Shown in pieces: positions 8,801-18,719 of a DNA stretch of 64,000 bases. This DNA is from Lachnoanaerobaculum saburreum DSM 3986 (GTDB taxonomy: Bacteria; Bacillota; Clostridia; Lachnospirales; Lachnospiraceae): the NCBI RefSeq assembly GCF_000185385.1, contig NZ_GL622296.1, forward strand, positions 1 to 64,000. Direction: 5' to 3'. Every line of letters begins with the position of its first letter. Within the stretch, counting starts at the first letter, position 1. The position numbers were made by a program, and so were the translations under genes. The notes under the pieces were generated by a model. The model did not search any database. It was not told the DNA's origin and was given only the letters and a program-made list of their open reading frames with translations.

Positions 8801-9527
8801 GTCTGGTTCTGTTGTATTTGATATATATATTTTCCTCACTGCCACCTGATACTATGACATATGAGTTTGCAAAGCTGTCAAAATCATTTGATTTTGCTGC
8901 TTCACAAAATCTTTCTCCTATATCCTTAAATGCAAACTTAGGATAATCATATGCCTTTATTTGTGAAAGTTCATCTGCACCCGGCATCTTATTATCTGAA
9001 AAAAGCTTGTACACATACCTGTAATTCGGATACGGATAATATGTGCTGCTCTTGCCAATCCAATTTCTCACATCTTTTACGCTCAGTGCATCCTTATCAC
9101 CAAACTCGTCTTCAAAGTAATTTATTCCGTACTTGTTATCAAAGACCAGCACAATTTTTTTATCAGGTTTTTTTACGCTCATAAGCTTAGATACCATATT
9201 TCCGCCATAGGCAATGACTGTATCAAACTCATTAAAATCTATATTTTCAAAAGCTGAAATATACTCTATATTGTTTTCAAAAACAGCTTTTATACTTTCC
9301 AGTTTTTCAAGCTCTTCTTCATAAATATATACTTTCGATTTTTTAATCAAATCATCCAGTATGGCCGTCTGACTTCCCAGAAATAATGTCCTTCCCTCTA
9401 TATTCAGCCACTCTGTATTTCCAAGTGCCAGAGACGAAAAGAATGACAAATTATAAAGACTCGGATTTTCCTTTAAAAGTCTGTATTCATCTTTTCCATA
9501 CTTTTTTGCAAGTTCTAAAAGACCCAT
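5814..9527 (-). CDS. Giant multidomain glycosyltransferase (MTase-like, kinase-like, GT2, GT4)
   Basis: 1237-residue protein likely to build a cell-surface polysaccharide. Residues about 1-210 look like a degenerate SAM-methyltransferase/Rossmann domain (TLFLGSQTAILDDLI; YYPYPNYRYVYKLFSDNKMP). Residues about 250-370 resemble a kinase or aminoglycoside-phosphotransferase fold, with LNLDAIFDNFIL and LTAIDCEWVYD in the places of the catalytic Asp/Asn and metal-binding Asp. A helical linker leads to a GT2 domain (about 605-830) starting VSIIIPVYNQIHYTYACLAS with the NNDTTVEKNWL metal site, then a GT4 domain (about 880-1230) with PLRYGAGVKGKVIEALYYG. The second ATG (9527) has GGGAG six bases upstream and is preferred over 9539, which overlaps the preceding stop (TAATG). 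Substrates cannot be read from sequence. Confidence 0.85.
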   Translation of the reverse strand: MGLLELAKKYGKDEYRLLKENPSLYNLSFFSSLALGNTEWLNIEGRTLFLGSQTAILDDLIKKSKVYIYEEELEKLESIKAVFENNIEYISAFENIDFNEFDTVIAYGGNMVSKLMSVKKPDKKIVLVFDNKYGINYFEDEFGDKDALSVKDVRNWIGKSSTYYPYPNYRYVYKLFSDNKMPGADELSQIKAYDYPKFAFKDIGERFCEAAKSNDFDSFANSYVIVSGGSEENIYIKYNRTRLPKYQIKTEIRLRDNKKYVVKSALKKEGIPHILGMYDKAKLIKNDNITVLEGTFKNAGEINFTFIEGKSLSNICVECIEYSPDTFIKRLDEYLGKIIDKDALNLDAIFDNFILEGDRLTAIDCEWVYDSSMDFIKDRKNFIKYRALHNFYQNNAKKIKDKFNLNEEEFLSKFEIDDIDGFDFIERQFQEYIHGDYQEVYLGNYFVETVSRDTLNEGLIALKELPPAKNKIIELDAINQDRELAIREMTRLKTLTDNHVNNLGIIIDNLRHENEELAKTLNVYNGNLSIPFRIRRKLSTIYNRKYPKGSVERKKLNYRIMSIIHPIKYFRLTHSKAGKNLIEGEFKIGDIYREKGKLNFPYVENPKVSIIIPVYNQIHYTYACLASILENTDEYSYEIIIADDVSTDATIEIDKFVSGLVVARNETNQGFLKNCNNAARKARGEYIFFLNNDTTVEKNWLPPLIKLLESDEGIGMVGSKLIYPDGRLQEAGGIIWSDGSGWNYGRCDDPNKPEYNYVRDVDYISGAAIMLSRKLWEEIGGFDTRYAPAYCEDSDLAFEVRKRNLRVVYQPLSVVVHFEGVSNGTDVNGTGLKRYQVENNKKLQEKWSCEFKNQYDNVGVPNAFRARERSRGKKVILFVDHYVPTFDKDAGSKTTFQYIKMFIERGYVVKFLPDNFAKSEPYTTVLEQMGVEVLYGNEMMTNIFEWIKNNQSNIDIAYLNRPHIATKYIDFIKENTDIKVIYYGHDLHFLRERREYELTGDVERKNASAYWKSMELDIMRKASISYYPSNVEVDYIHTFDKKINAKAITAYVFDKFMDIDYNPDIREGVLFVGGFSHPPNADALKYFLDNMWDDIYAQIKAPFYIVGSNATDEIKAMHNEAKGIIFKGFVSEEELKELYEKVRLVVVPLRYGAGVKGKVIEALYYGDPVITTSVGAEGIDNSYNQMLVADESSEFIKKCVALYINKQALKNMHQEAIEYVKNKHSIDAVWKIIREDF

Positions 9528-9538
9528 TTTTTCTCCCA

Positions 9539-10867
9539 TTATCTGCTGTTTTGAGTAAGCTTTACTTTTGATTCCATATCATAGACACCTACCGTATTTT
9601 TATTTGAGATAACTGTAATGAATGTAATATCATATAATCTGTGGTATACCACATGCGTACCGTTCTCAAAACCGGTACAGCTCATACTTAGAAGATACTC
9701 TCCACCCTGTAAGTTCATCTTTTGCTTAAACTCTACCACCGCATCATCTCCGGACTTTACAGGTTTTACCTCTACACCTTCAAACATTGTATTTGTCCCT
9801 GTAAGTTCGGTACCTTTTTTGTCCTTGATGGTAAATGTAAATATCGGTGACTCTATATTTGCATTGAATTTTATCTTCTCTCTGATTGTAAACTCTTCAC
9901 CTTTCAACAAAAGATTGGTCAACTCACCCTTGGAGTCCAATATTCCAAGGTCATAAATCTCTGCCCTGCCGTCACCATACTCCGTCTTATTCGGATTGAT
10001 TGACATCTTCTCCTTCATAAGACCGTCATGTTCTTTTACATGAGTTTTATTGATATCATTGTTTAATTCCATCATATCCGCAAAGTTACTGTCAAGTCTC
10101 TTTGCAAGATCCGCTTCAAGATCATCCATTCTTCCTGCCAGTATTTTCTTATACAAGTCCACCATTTCTCCGGCAGGACCCTCTGCTAAGAACTTTCCCT
10201 TATTAAGAAGTATTACCTTATCACAGTATTTTATTACACTTCCCATATCATGAGTTACCATAAGTATTGTTGTACCTGTCTTTCTTATCTCTTCCATTCT
10301 CCTGTAACATTTGGCCTGAAAGAAAACATCTCCTACAGAAAGAGCCTCATCCACTATCAATATTTCAGGTTCTACATTGATTGCAAGTGCAAAGGCAAGT
10401 CGCACAAACATACCTGATGAATAGGTCTTTACAGGTTGATATACAAAGTCACCTATATCTGCAAACTCAAGTATCTCATCAAGTTTTTCATCCATCTGTG
10501 CTTTTGAAAAACCCATCATAGTGCCGTTCATATAGATATTTTCAATACCTGTATAATCCATGTTAAAACCTGCCCCAAGTTCCAACAGTGCGGATATATT
10601 TCCGTCCACTTCCACACTTCCTGTGGTGGGATTTAATACACCTGTTATTATTTTCAGTATAGTGGACTTTCCCGAACCGTTTGTTCCGATAATGCCCACT
10701 GTAGAACCTTTCTCCACGCAAAAGGATATTTTATCCAAGGCAAAAAACTCTTTATGATATTTTTTATGTGTAAGAGAAATACTCTCCTTTAACCTGTCTA
10801 TCGGCTTATCATACAGTCTGTAAATTTTTGTCACATCACAGACATTTATTGCTAAATTGCTCTGCAT
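9539..10867 (-). CDS. wzt: Polysaccharide ABC exporter ATP-binding protein (Wzt type)
   Basis: 442-residue ATPase of a Wzm/Wzt-type O-antigen or teichoic-acid exporter. Walker A is GTNGSGKST (about 59-67), the signature is YSSGM, and Walker B is ILIVDEALSVGD, followed by the switch His in MVTHD. Beyond the usual 240-residue ATPase it carries a C-terminal beta-rich domain (about 300-435), as in Wzt proteins that recognise a modified glycan end before export. It lies eight bases after the permease gene and overlaps the glycosyltransferase at TAATG. The symbol follows function; tagH or rfbE names are also used for this family. Confidence 0.9.
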   Translation of the reverse strand: MQSNLAINVCDVTKIYRLYDKPIDRLKESISLTHKKYHKEFFALDKISFCVEKGSTVGIIGTNGSGKSTILKIITGVLNPTTGSVEVDGNISALLELGAGFNMDYTGIENIYMNGTMMGFSKAQMDEKLDEILEFADIGDFVYQPVKTYSSGMFVRLAFALAINVEPEILIVDEALSVGDVFFQAKCYRRMEEIRKTGTTILMVTHDMGSVIKYCDKVILLNKGKFLAEGPAGEMVDLYKKILAGRMDDLEADLAKRLDSNFADMMELNNDINKTHVKEHDGLMKEKMSINPNKTEYGDGRAEIYDLGILDSKGELTNLLLKGEEFTIREKIKFNANIESPIFTFTIKDKKGTELTGTNTMFEGVEVKPVKSGDDAVVEFKQKMNLQGGEYLLSMSCTGFENGTHVVYHRLYDITFITVISNKNTVGVYDMESKVKLTQNSR

Positions 10868-10875
10868 ACTTCTCC

Positions 10876-11685
10876 TTATAATACGTCTGAAAAATGTGGT
10901 CTTAACTTATTGAAAAGTCTAAGTCCGATAAATAACAGTACTATGGTAACCGCCCAAAAGTATATTGTAAGTCCCGGCCTCTCAAAAAAGTAGTTCCCTC
11001 TAAGGATACTGTCCCTATATCCCACCACCACATAGTAAACAGGATTTAATTTCATTATTTTTTCCACCTTTATCGGGAAATCCTTAAACATTGTAGGATC
11101 CCACATAATCGGTGTCATCCACATCCCGAACTGTAGTGCAATACCTACTATCTGTGCCATATCTTTAAAGAATACATTGATTGCACATGTGATATATATA
11201 ATTGCAAGCGCAAACACTGAGAGGCAGAAACTGTAATATATTATTCCGATCCAGCTAATCATCGGCAGTCTGCCGAATGCCAATGTCATTACAAGCATTA
11301 TTATCACAAAGATTCCATGTACTATCAGGCATGAAATCACCTTTATAACCGGAAGTATCGAAACATTAAATACTACCTTTTTTACAAGATAATTATATTC
11401 CGAAAGTACCGCCGTACCTAAGTTAAGTGTTTCGGCAAAGAAAAACCATGGCACTATTCCCGGCACAAGCCATACTACATAAGGAACTTCCGGCACCGGA
11501 GGCACACTTTTAAATCCCATTTGAAAAATCAAAAAGTATATAAGTACCGTGACCACAGGCTGTACAAACATCCATGCCACGCCAAAATAGGACCCGACAA
11601 AGCGTTTCCTAAAATCGGCCTTTGCCAAATCCCATATAATATTTTTTGATTTCAGTATTTCACGTATAAGCGATATTATATTCAT
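10876..11685 (-). CDS. wzm: Polysaccharide ABC exporter permease (Wzm type)
   Basis: 269-residue ABC-2 membrane protein with about six hydrophobic segments. The N-terminal KADFRKRFVGSYFGVAWMFVQP is the characteristic cytoplasmic amphipathic stretch of O-antigen and teichoic-acid permeases, and the end GLRLFNKLRPHFSDVL is also typical. It should pair with the downstream ATPase to export an undecaprenyl-linked glycan. The ATG at 11685 has GGAAACGG upstream and is preferred over the in-frame ATG at 11697, which has no ribosome site. Confidence 0.9.
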   Translation of the reverse strand: MNIISLIREILKSKNIIWDLAKADFRKRFVGSYFGVAWMFVQPVVTVLIYFLIFQMGFKSVPPVPEVPYVVWLVPGIVPWFFFAETLNLGTAVLSEYNYLVKKVVFNVSILPVIKVISCLIVHGIFVIIMLVMTLAFGRLPMISWIGIIYYSFCLSVFALAIIYITCAINVFFKDMAQIVGIALQFGMWMTPIMWDPTMFKDFPIKVEKIMKLNPVYYVVVGYRDSILRGNYFFERPGLTIYFWAVTIVLLFIGLRLFNKLRPHFSDVL

Positions 11686-11708
11686 ATCCGTTTCCATTCG
11701 TTATTTTA

Positions 11709-12260
11709 TTAGAACTTGAATGTCTCCTTCAGTCCTTTCCACTTTGTATCCTTATCAGACATTATAAGCTTTAATCCTTCTATCGGCCAGTCAATACCTA
11801 TATCAGGATCATCATACTTGAGTCCGCCCTCATCATTAGGATGATAAAAGTCGGTGCATTTGTATGCAAATACAGCCTCGTCGGAAAGTACTGCAAATCC
11901 ATGTGCAAAACCTTCAGGTATATAAAACTGCTTCTTGTTCTCATCTGAAAGTATTACACCGAAATATTTGCCGTATGTCTTTGAGTCTTTTCTTAAGTCC
12001 ACCGCTACATCATAAACCTCACCGCTTAGAACTCTTACAAGCTTACCCTGTGGATGTTCCTTTTGAAAATGCAGTCCGCGAAGTACTCCCTTAGATGATT
12101 TTGACTGATTGTCCTGCACAAATTCCATGTTCAAACCGGCTTCTGCAAAATCATTTTTATTATATGTCTCTACAAAGTAACCCCTGTCATCCTTAAATAC
12201 TGTTGGAGTGATTACACAGAGTCCTTCTATATCACATCTTTCAACTTTAATTTTTCCCAT
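11709..12260 (-). CDS. rfbC: dTDP-4-dehydrorhamnose 3,5-epimerase
   Basis: 183-residue cupin enzyme of dTDP-L-rhamnose synthesis. Family motifs are visible: FKDDRGYFVETYN, FVQDNQSKSSKGVLRGLHFQ (with the catalytic His), GKLVRV, YDVAVDLRKDS and YIPEGFAHGFAVL. The other rhamnose genes (rfbA, rfbB, rfbD) are not in the window. Its position as first gene of the glycan export operon implies that the exported polymer contains rhamnose or a related deoxysugar. It has its own promoter just upstream. Confidence 0.93.
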   Translation of the reverse strand: MGKIKVERCDIEGLCVITPTVFKDDRGYFVETYNKNDFAEAGLNMEFVQDNQSKSSKGVLRGLHFQKEHPQGKLVRVLSGEVYDVAVDLRKDSKTYGKYFGVILSDENKKQFYIPEGFAHGFAVLSDEAVFAYKCTDFYHPNDEGGLKYDDPDIGIDWPIEGLKLIMSDKDTKWKGLKETFKF

Positions 12261-12295
12261 AAATACACCTCGTTATCAGCTTTATTCTGTACTAA

Positions 12296-12324
12296 ATTAT
12301 ACTTCACAGTAGTATTTCCGTCAA
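12296..12324 (-). promoter_or_regulatory. Promoter of the rfbC-wzm-wzt-glycosyltransferase operon
   Basis: Minus-strand TTGACG (12319-12324), 17-base spacer and TATAAT (12296-12301), about 30 bases before the rfbC start. It begins right after the dnaJ terminator, so the glycan genes form their own operon. Confidence 0.75.
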
Positions 12325-12334
12325 ATATGAACAT

Positions 12335-12366
12335 AAAAAAACCACGAGGCCGCCCTCGCAGTTTTT
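12335..12366 (-). terminator. Terminator of the heat-shock operon
   Basis: On the minus strand AAAAAC-tg-CGAGG, loop GCGG, CCTCG-tg-GTTTTTT forms a hairpin ending in a T run. It lies just after dnaJ and separates it from the rfbC promoter. Confidence 0.8.
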
Positions 12367-12388
12367 ATCAAATTATTTATTCATTAAT

Positions 12389-13498
12389 TTACTTATTCAT
12401 TGCAGCATCAAAAGCCTCAAGTGCAGCCTTCTGTTCTCTTGTAAGCTTGGTAGGCACCGATACCACCAAAGTGATGTAGTGGTCGCCTCGCACATTCTTA
12501 TTTCTGAGAGAAGGAACACCCTTGCCCTTTAATCTGACTCTGCTGTCCGTCTGTGTACCCGCCTTAACAGATACATCCACCTCACCGTCTACAGTCTTTA
12601 CTCTGACACTGCCTCCAAGTGCAGCCTTTGTAAAGCTGATCGGCACTGTAGAATATATATTTGTGTCCTGACGTTTGAATATAGGATGTGGACTTACCAA
12701 TACCTCTACAAGCAGATCGCCTCTGGGTCCGCCGTTTGTTCCCGGCTCGCCTCCGCCTGCAACTCTTACAGACATACCGTTATCCACACCTGCCGGTATA
12801 TTTACCTCAAAGTTCTTCTTGGTCTGGACATATCCGTTTCCATGGCAGTCAGGACATTTATCCTTGATAATCTTTCCGCTGCCTCCACAATCCGGACATG
12901 TCTTTACATTCTGCATAGTTCCGAAAATGGTCTGCTGTGAATATCTTATCTGTCCCTTACCGTTACATTTCGGACAAGTAGTAGGTGAAGTACCTGCCTT
13001 TGCACCGCTTCCATGACAGGTAGGACATTCGTCCTTGTAGTTGATCTTAACTTCCCTCTTACATCCGAATACAGCCTCTTCAAATGTAAGTCTTACCGTA
13101 ACTCCGACATTGGCTCCCTTCATAGGACCGTTTCTTGCAGTTCTACCTGTACCTCCGCCACCGAACATTCCGCCAAAGAGGTCACCGAAGATATCATCAC
13201 CGCCGAAGTCAAAGCTTGAAAAGCCTCCAAATCCTCCAAAACCGCCGGCACCTGCGCCTGCACCACCGTCAAAGGCAGCATGACCGAATTGGTCATACTG
13301 TCTTCTCTTTTCAGGATCGCTTAGTACCGCATATGCCTCACCGGCTTCTTTGAATTTTTTTTCAGCTTCAGGATTGTTAGGATTTGCATCAGGATGATAC
13401 TTCTTTGCCAGCGCTCTATATGCTTTTTTTATTGCAGAGTCATCAGCGTTTTTGTCAACACCGAGTACTTCATAGTAATCTCTTTTACTCTCTGCCAT
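12389..13498 (-). CDS. dnaJ: Chaperone DnaJ
   Basis: 369-residue Hsp40 co-chaperone that stimulates DnaK ATPase and delivers substrates. The J domain contains the HPD tripeptide ([11 protein letters not shown], near residues 34-36). A Gly/Phe-rich linker follows (about 75-115). Four zinc-binding CxxCxGxG repeats are present: [24 protein letters not shown] and CPDCHGNG. Length is normal for type I DnaJ. Last gene of the hrcA operon, 15 bases after dnaK. Confidence 0.97.
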   Translation of the reverse strand: MAESKRDYYEVLGVDKNADDSAIKKAYRALAKKYHPDANPNNPEAEKKFKEAGEAYAVLSDPEKRRQYDQFGHAAFDGGAGAGAGGFGGFGGFSSFDFGGDDIFGDLFGGMFGGGGTGRTARNGPMKGANVGVTVRLTFEEAVFGCKREVKINYKDECPTCHGSGAKAGTSPTTCPKCNGKGQIRYSQQTIFGTMQNVKTCPDCGGSGKIIKDKCPDCHGNGYVQTKKNFEVNIPAGVDNGMSVRVAGGGEPGTNGGPRGDLLVEVLVSPHPIFKRQDTNIYSTVPISFTKAALGGSVRVKTVDGEVDVSVKAGTQTDSRVRLKGKGVPSLRNKNVRGDHYITLVVSVPTKLTREQKAALEAFDAAMNK

Positions 13499-13513
13499 CC
13501 TTTGCTCTCCTTA

Positions 13514-15409
<1,896 letters not shown>

Positions 15410-15462
15410 TTAATCTATATAAAATATTTAACACCTTTTACAGTATTAAATATGTTGTCAAA

Positions 15463-16080
15463 TCAGTTCGCAACCTTTACCATACTATGTCTAAGAACAC
15501 TATCCTTATACATATATCCCTTTAAAAGTTCCTCTGCAACGACATTCTCACCGAGACTTTCATCTTCAACATGCATCACCGCATTGTGAAAATTCGGGTC
15601 AAACGGCTGTCCGACACAATCAATAGGCTTCACTCCCAAATCCTCAAGAGTCTTTTTTAATTGATTGTATATCATTGCAATTCCTTCAGCAAACGCCTTA
15701 CCGTCTCCTTCCTTAGGTGCCGCCGCCATTGCACGCTCAAAATTGTCAACAACCGGCAAAATCTTTTCCGCAATGCTTCCTACACCCATATCAAACATGG
15801 TCGCTTTTTCTTTTTCACTTCGCTTTCTGAAATTGTCAAACTCCGCCATGCTTCTTTTAAGTCTGTCTGTCAAATCCGCAATGGCAATATCTTTTTTATC
15901 CTGCTTTTCTTCAAGGTTTTCATCACTGAAGGCTTCTTTTACTTCAGCTTCCATAGCCGCCGCCTTTGCAGCCGCCTCCTCAGGCGTTTCTTCAGATTCC
16001 AAATCAGGTTGTACCGTTTCTTCGCCTTCCAAAACCTCTTTACTCTCTTCCTGTTCTTTTTTTAAATCTTTTTCTTCCAC
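15463..16080 (-). CDS. grpE: Nucleotide exchange factor GrpE
   Basis: 205-residue exchange factor that releases ADP from DnaK. The first 80 residues are acidic and disordered-looking. The core (about 90-205) contains LKRSMAEFDNFRKRSEKE, the long helix of the dimer, and the family motif VGQPFDPNFHNAVMHVEDES, ending with KGYMYKDSVLRHSMVKVAN. Second gene of the CIRCE operon, 12 bases after hrcA. Confidence 0.95.
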   Translation of the reverse strand: MEEKDLKKEQEESKEVLEGEETVQPDLESEETPEEAAAKAAAMEAEVKEAFSDENLEEKQDKKDIAIADLTDRLKRSMAEFDNFRKRSEKEKATMFDMGVGSIAEKILPVVDNFERAMAAAPKEGDGKAFAEGIAMIYNQLKKTLEDLGVKPIDCVGQPFDPNFHNAVMHVEDESLGENVVAEELLKGYMYKDSVLRHSMVKVAN

Positions 16081-16092
16081 AGCCCTCTCCTT

Positions 16093-17124
16093 CTATTCAT
16101 CATTTTTGAACTGTTCATCGAGTGATGCCATTACAGTTCTTATAGTCTTTAATACCTTCTCATAGTCCATTCTCTTCGGTCCCACTATACCGATGGTACC
16201 TCGAAGCCCTTCACCAATCTCATAATTGGCAGTGACTACCGAAAGGTCTTTCATATCTGAAACCGGCACTTCATTCCCTATATATACCTTGACACCGTTC
16301 TCACAACCTTCATTTACATCTGAAAGTATTTCCTTTAACTTATCCTTTTCCTCAAAGGCATTTACAAGTCTACTTGCCTTCTCCCTGTCGGAAATCTCAG
16401 GATATTTGAAAATATTTGTGGTGCCGCTTGTATATATCTCAAGGTTGTCGGTAGCACTTTCAAATACCGCCGCCACTTCTCGTAAAACCTTGTCCACTAT
16501 ATCACCGTAAACCCCTGCATCAGCTCTCAACTTATTCATAATGCCGAGATTTATTTCCTCTATAGTGAGTCCGTTTAAAGAAGTATTTATAAGCAGATTC
16601 AAATTTAAAATCTCACTGTCGGATATTTCACTGTCAATATCTATTATCCTGTTATTGATAATATTTCCTTCAGCTACCGTAACCAACAAAAGCTTAAATC
16701 TGTCTATCTTTGAGAGCTGTAAAAACTTGACTTTATTTGAATGAATACTCGGTCCTGATATCATGGCGGCATAGTTGGTATCCCTTGCAATTATCTTTGC
16801 CAACTGTTTTAAGAGCGTTTCCAATCTGTCCACCCTTTTGAACATCAGCTCCTTGAATTCGTCAGTCTCTATCTGCTTCTCCCTAAGTATCTCATCTACA
16901 TAGAACCTATATCCCTTATCTGAAGGAATACGCCCTGCCGAGGTATGCGGTTGTAAAATATAACCCATCTCCTCCAGGTCGCTCATCTCATTTCTGATAG
17001 TTGCAGAGCTTAAGTTTAATTCAGGGAGCTTTGAAATAGTTCTTGAACCGACCGGCTCACCGGTTTCCATATAATTCTTTATGATAGCTTTTAAAATAAC
17101 AGCTTTCCTGTCTTCTGAATCCAT
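16093..17124 (-). CDS. hrcA: Heat-inducible repressor HrcA
   Basis: 343-residue repressor that binds CIRCE and needs GroEL for activity. The N-terminal winged helix covers about 1-75 (KAIIKNYMETGEPVGSRTI, then SATIRNEMSDLEEMGYILQP, then HTSAGRIPSDKGYRFYVD). Ribosome site GGGGAGG precedes the ATG. It autoregulates, since a perfect CIRCE lies in its leader. Gene order hrcA-grpE-dnaK-dnaJ is the standard Firmicute heat-shock operon. Confidence 0.96.
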   Translation of the reverse strand: MDSEDRKAVILKAIIKNYMETGEPVGSRTISKLPELNLSSATIRNEMSDLEEMGYILQPHTSAGRIPSDKGYRFYVDEILREKQIETDEFKELMFKRVDRLETLLKQLAKIIARDTNYAAMISGPSIHSNKVKFLQLSKIDRFKLLLVTVAEGNIINNRIIDIDSEISDSEILNLNLLINTSLNGLTIEEINLGIMNKLRADAGVYGDIVDKVLREVAAVFESATDNLEIYTSGTTNIFKYPEISDREKASRLVNAFEEKDKLKEILSDVNEGCENGVKVYIGNEVPVSDMKDLSVVTANYEIGEGLRGTIGIVGPKRMDYEKVLKTIRTVMASLDEQFKNDE

Positions 17125-17146
17125 TCACACCTCCCCTTTTTATTTG

Positions 17147-17173
17147 TTAGCACTCATTTGTATAGAGTGCTAA
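17147..17173. promoter_or_regulatory. CIRCE operator
   Basis: TTAGCACTC, nine bases, GAGTGCTAA is a perfect match to the HrcA-binding consensus. It lies between the promoter at 17186-17214 and the hrcA start, so HrcA would repress the whole chaperone operon. Confidence 0.97.
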
Positions 17174-17185
17174 TTTCTATTAGCT

Positions 17186-17214
17186 ACTATATTCTATATA
17201 AATAGATTTGTCAA
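17186..17214 (-). promoter_or_regulatory. Promoter of the hrcA-grpE-dnaK-dnaJ operon
   Basis: Minus-strand TTGACA (17209-17214), 17-base spacer and TATAGT (17186-17191), immediately upstream of CIRCE. This is the vegetative-promoter-plus-CIRCE layout expected of class I heat-shock genes. Confidence 0.85.
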
Positions 17215-17240
17215 CAACTTTTTTCAAAAAAATTATACAA

Positions 17241-17273
17241 AAAACTCTCAACCCTTTTCAGGCTGAGAGTTTT
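17241..17273 (-). terminator. Terminator after the transporter gene
   Basis: AAAACTCTCA (17241-17250) pairs with TGAGAGTTTT (17264-17273) in a 10-bp stem. On the minus strand it ends in TTTTTTGTATAA, just past the NSS transporter stop. Confidence 0.8.
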
Positions 17274-17292
17274 ATAAAATATAATAATAAAA

Positions 17293-18639
17293 TCAACCGA
17301 TTCCGCCATAGAATGCGCCGGCTATAAGTGCCAGCAATGCAAGTCCCGTGTACACATACTTGCCGAGGAAAAACCATGTATCTCCTTTTTGCTTCTTTGC
17401 ACCGGTATTTACAGCTTCCATTGTATACTTCTTTCCAAATACAAAGAACAACATTACCGAAGCAAGTACCGCACCTATCGGGCAGATATAGATAGATACC
17501 GCATCCATCCAGTTTGAAACTATTCCCTGTATAAGCACCGCAACAACTACGCCGATTACTCCTATAATTCCTACAGACTGTATTCTGCCAAGCTTAAACT
17601 GCTGCTGCAAAGTGGCTACAGGTGCCTCATACAAGTTTACCAAAGAACTGAGTCCCGCAAATGTAACACATACAAAGAATACTATTCCGACTATCATTCC
17701 GCCGGGCATCTGATTCATAATATTTACAAGGTAGATAAACATAAGTCCCGGGCCGCCTTCACTAAGTTCCGCACCTGATGTAGCCATAGCCGGAATGATA
17801 ACAAGAGCCGCCAAAAGCGCCGCACAGGTATCAAATATAGCTATATTCATTGCGGAAAAAGGTATATCCTCTTTTTTACTCAGGTATGAACCGTAGATAA
17901 CGGTACCGTTTCCTGCAATAGATAATGAGAAGAATGCCTGTCCGAATGCAAATATCCAAAGTCTGATATCTTTTAATCCTTCCGGGTTTACAGTAAAGAT
18001 ATACTTATATCCGTTAACCGCTCCGGGCTGTATACCTATATAAACAGCCAGACCTATCATCATTACAAAAAGCAGAGGCATCATAAACTTATTTGCCTTC
18101 TCAATACCGTCTGCAACTCCAAACGCCATTATTGCAAAGTTTACAACAAGTGCAATGACTATCCACATATTGTTTCCAAAGGCACTTGCCGTAGTACCGA
18201 AGGTACTGCCTATAACATCCATATCACTGCCCATTGCAAATACCTTACCTGTAAATGCCATTACTACATATTTGAATATCCAACCGACCACACATGAATA
18301 TCCGATAGCAAGTGCCAAAGAACCAAGAGTAGGTATGATACCAATGCTCTCACCTACTTTTTTACTTTTACCCGCATGTGCCATAGCCGCACCGAAGGCA
18401 CCTATAGGACCTTTACCTGTGCTCCTTCCAAGTGCGATTTCCTCAACTACTCCTGTACTTCCTATCAATATAACAAATATAAAGTAAGGAATCAGAAAAG
18501 TCATTCCCCCCCAAGCCGACACAAGCACCGGAAATCTCCACAGATTTCCCATACCTACGGCAGAGCCTACACATGCTATAATAAAACCTATTTGTGAGTT
18601 AAAACCATCCTGCTTTGCAGGTGTATTATCCAAACTCAT
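17293..18639 (-). CDS. Sodium-dependent amino-acid transporter (NSS/SNF family)
   Basis: 448-residue membrane protein of the LeuT-fold neurotransmitter:sodium symporter family with about eleven to twelve hydrophobic segments. The first contains GSAVGMGNLWRFPVL, the unwound substrate- and sodium-binding helix. Segment six carries FFSLSIAGNGTVIYGSY. The ATG at 18639 has GGAGGAAG upstream and is preferred over 18666. It lies directly downstream of the tryptophanase-family gene; such lyase-NSS pairs usually import the lyase's substrate, so tryptophan (or tyrosine) is the likely cargo. Confidence 0.88.
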   Translation of the reverse strand: MSLDNTPAKQDGFNSQIGFIIACVGSAVGMGNLWRFPVLVSAWGGMTFLIPYFIFVILIGSTGVVEEIALGRSTGKGPIGAFGAAMAHAGKSKKVGESIGIIPTLGSLALAIGYSCVVGWIFKYVVMAFTGKVFAMGSDMDVIGSTFGTTASAFGNNMWIVIALVVNFAIMAFGVADGIEKANKFMMPLLFVMMIGLAVYIGIQPGAVNGYKYIFTVNPEGLKDIRLWIFAFGQAFFSLSIAGNGTVIYGSYLSKKEDIPFSAMNIAIFDTCAALLAALVIIPAMATSGAELSEGGPGLMFIYLVNIMNQMPGGMIVGIVFFVCVTFAGLSSLVNLYEAPVATLQQQFKLGRIQSVGIIGVIGVVVAVLIQGIVSNWMDAVSIYICPIGAVLASVMLFFVFGKKYTMEAVNTGAKKQKGDTWFFLGKYVYTGLALLALIAGAFYGGIG

Positions 18640-18686
18640 AAACTTCCTCCATCTTGTTAAAAACAAGTCTCCCTTTGTCGGATAAT

Positions 18687-18709
18687 GATCCGGCCTCTAA
18701 GACCGGATC
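18687..18709. terminator. Intercistronic hairpin between lyase and transporter
   Basis: GATCCGG (18687-18693) and CCGGATC (18703-18709) form a 7-bp GC-rich stem. There is no real T run on the minus strand (ATTATCC), so it may attenuate or stabilise the mRNA ends rather than fully terminate between the two genes. Confidence 0.45.
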
Positions 18710-18719
18710 GCTTTATATC

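Noticed and set aside
12675-13283. Rightward ORFs across dnaJ
   Set aside because: Antisense shadows of the dnaJ Gly- and Cys-rich codons.
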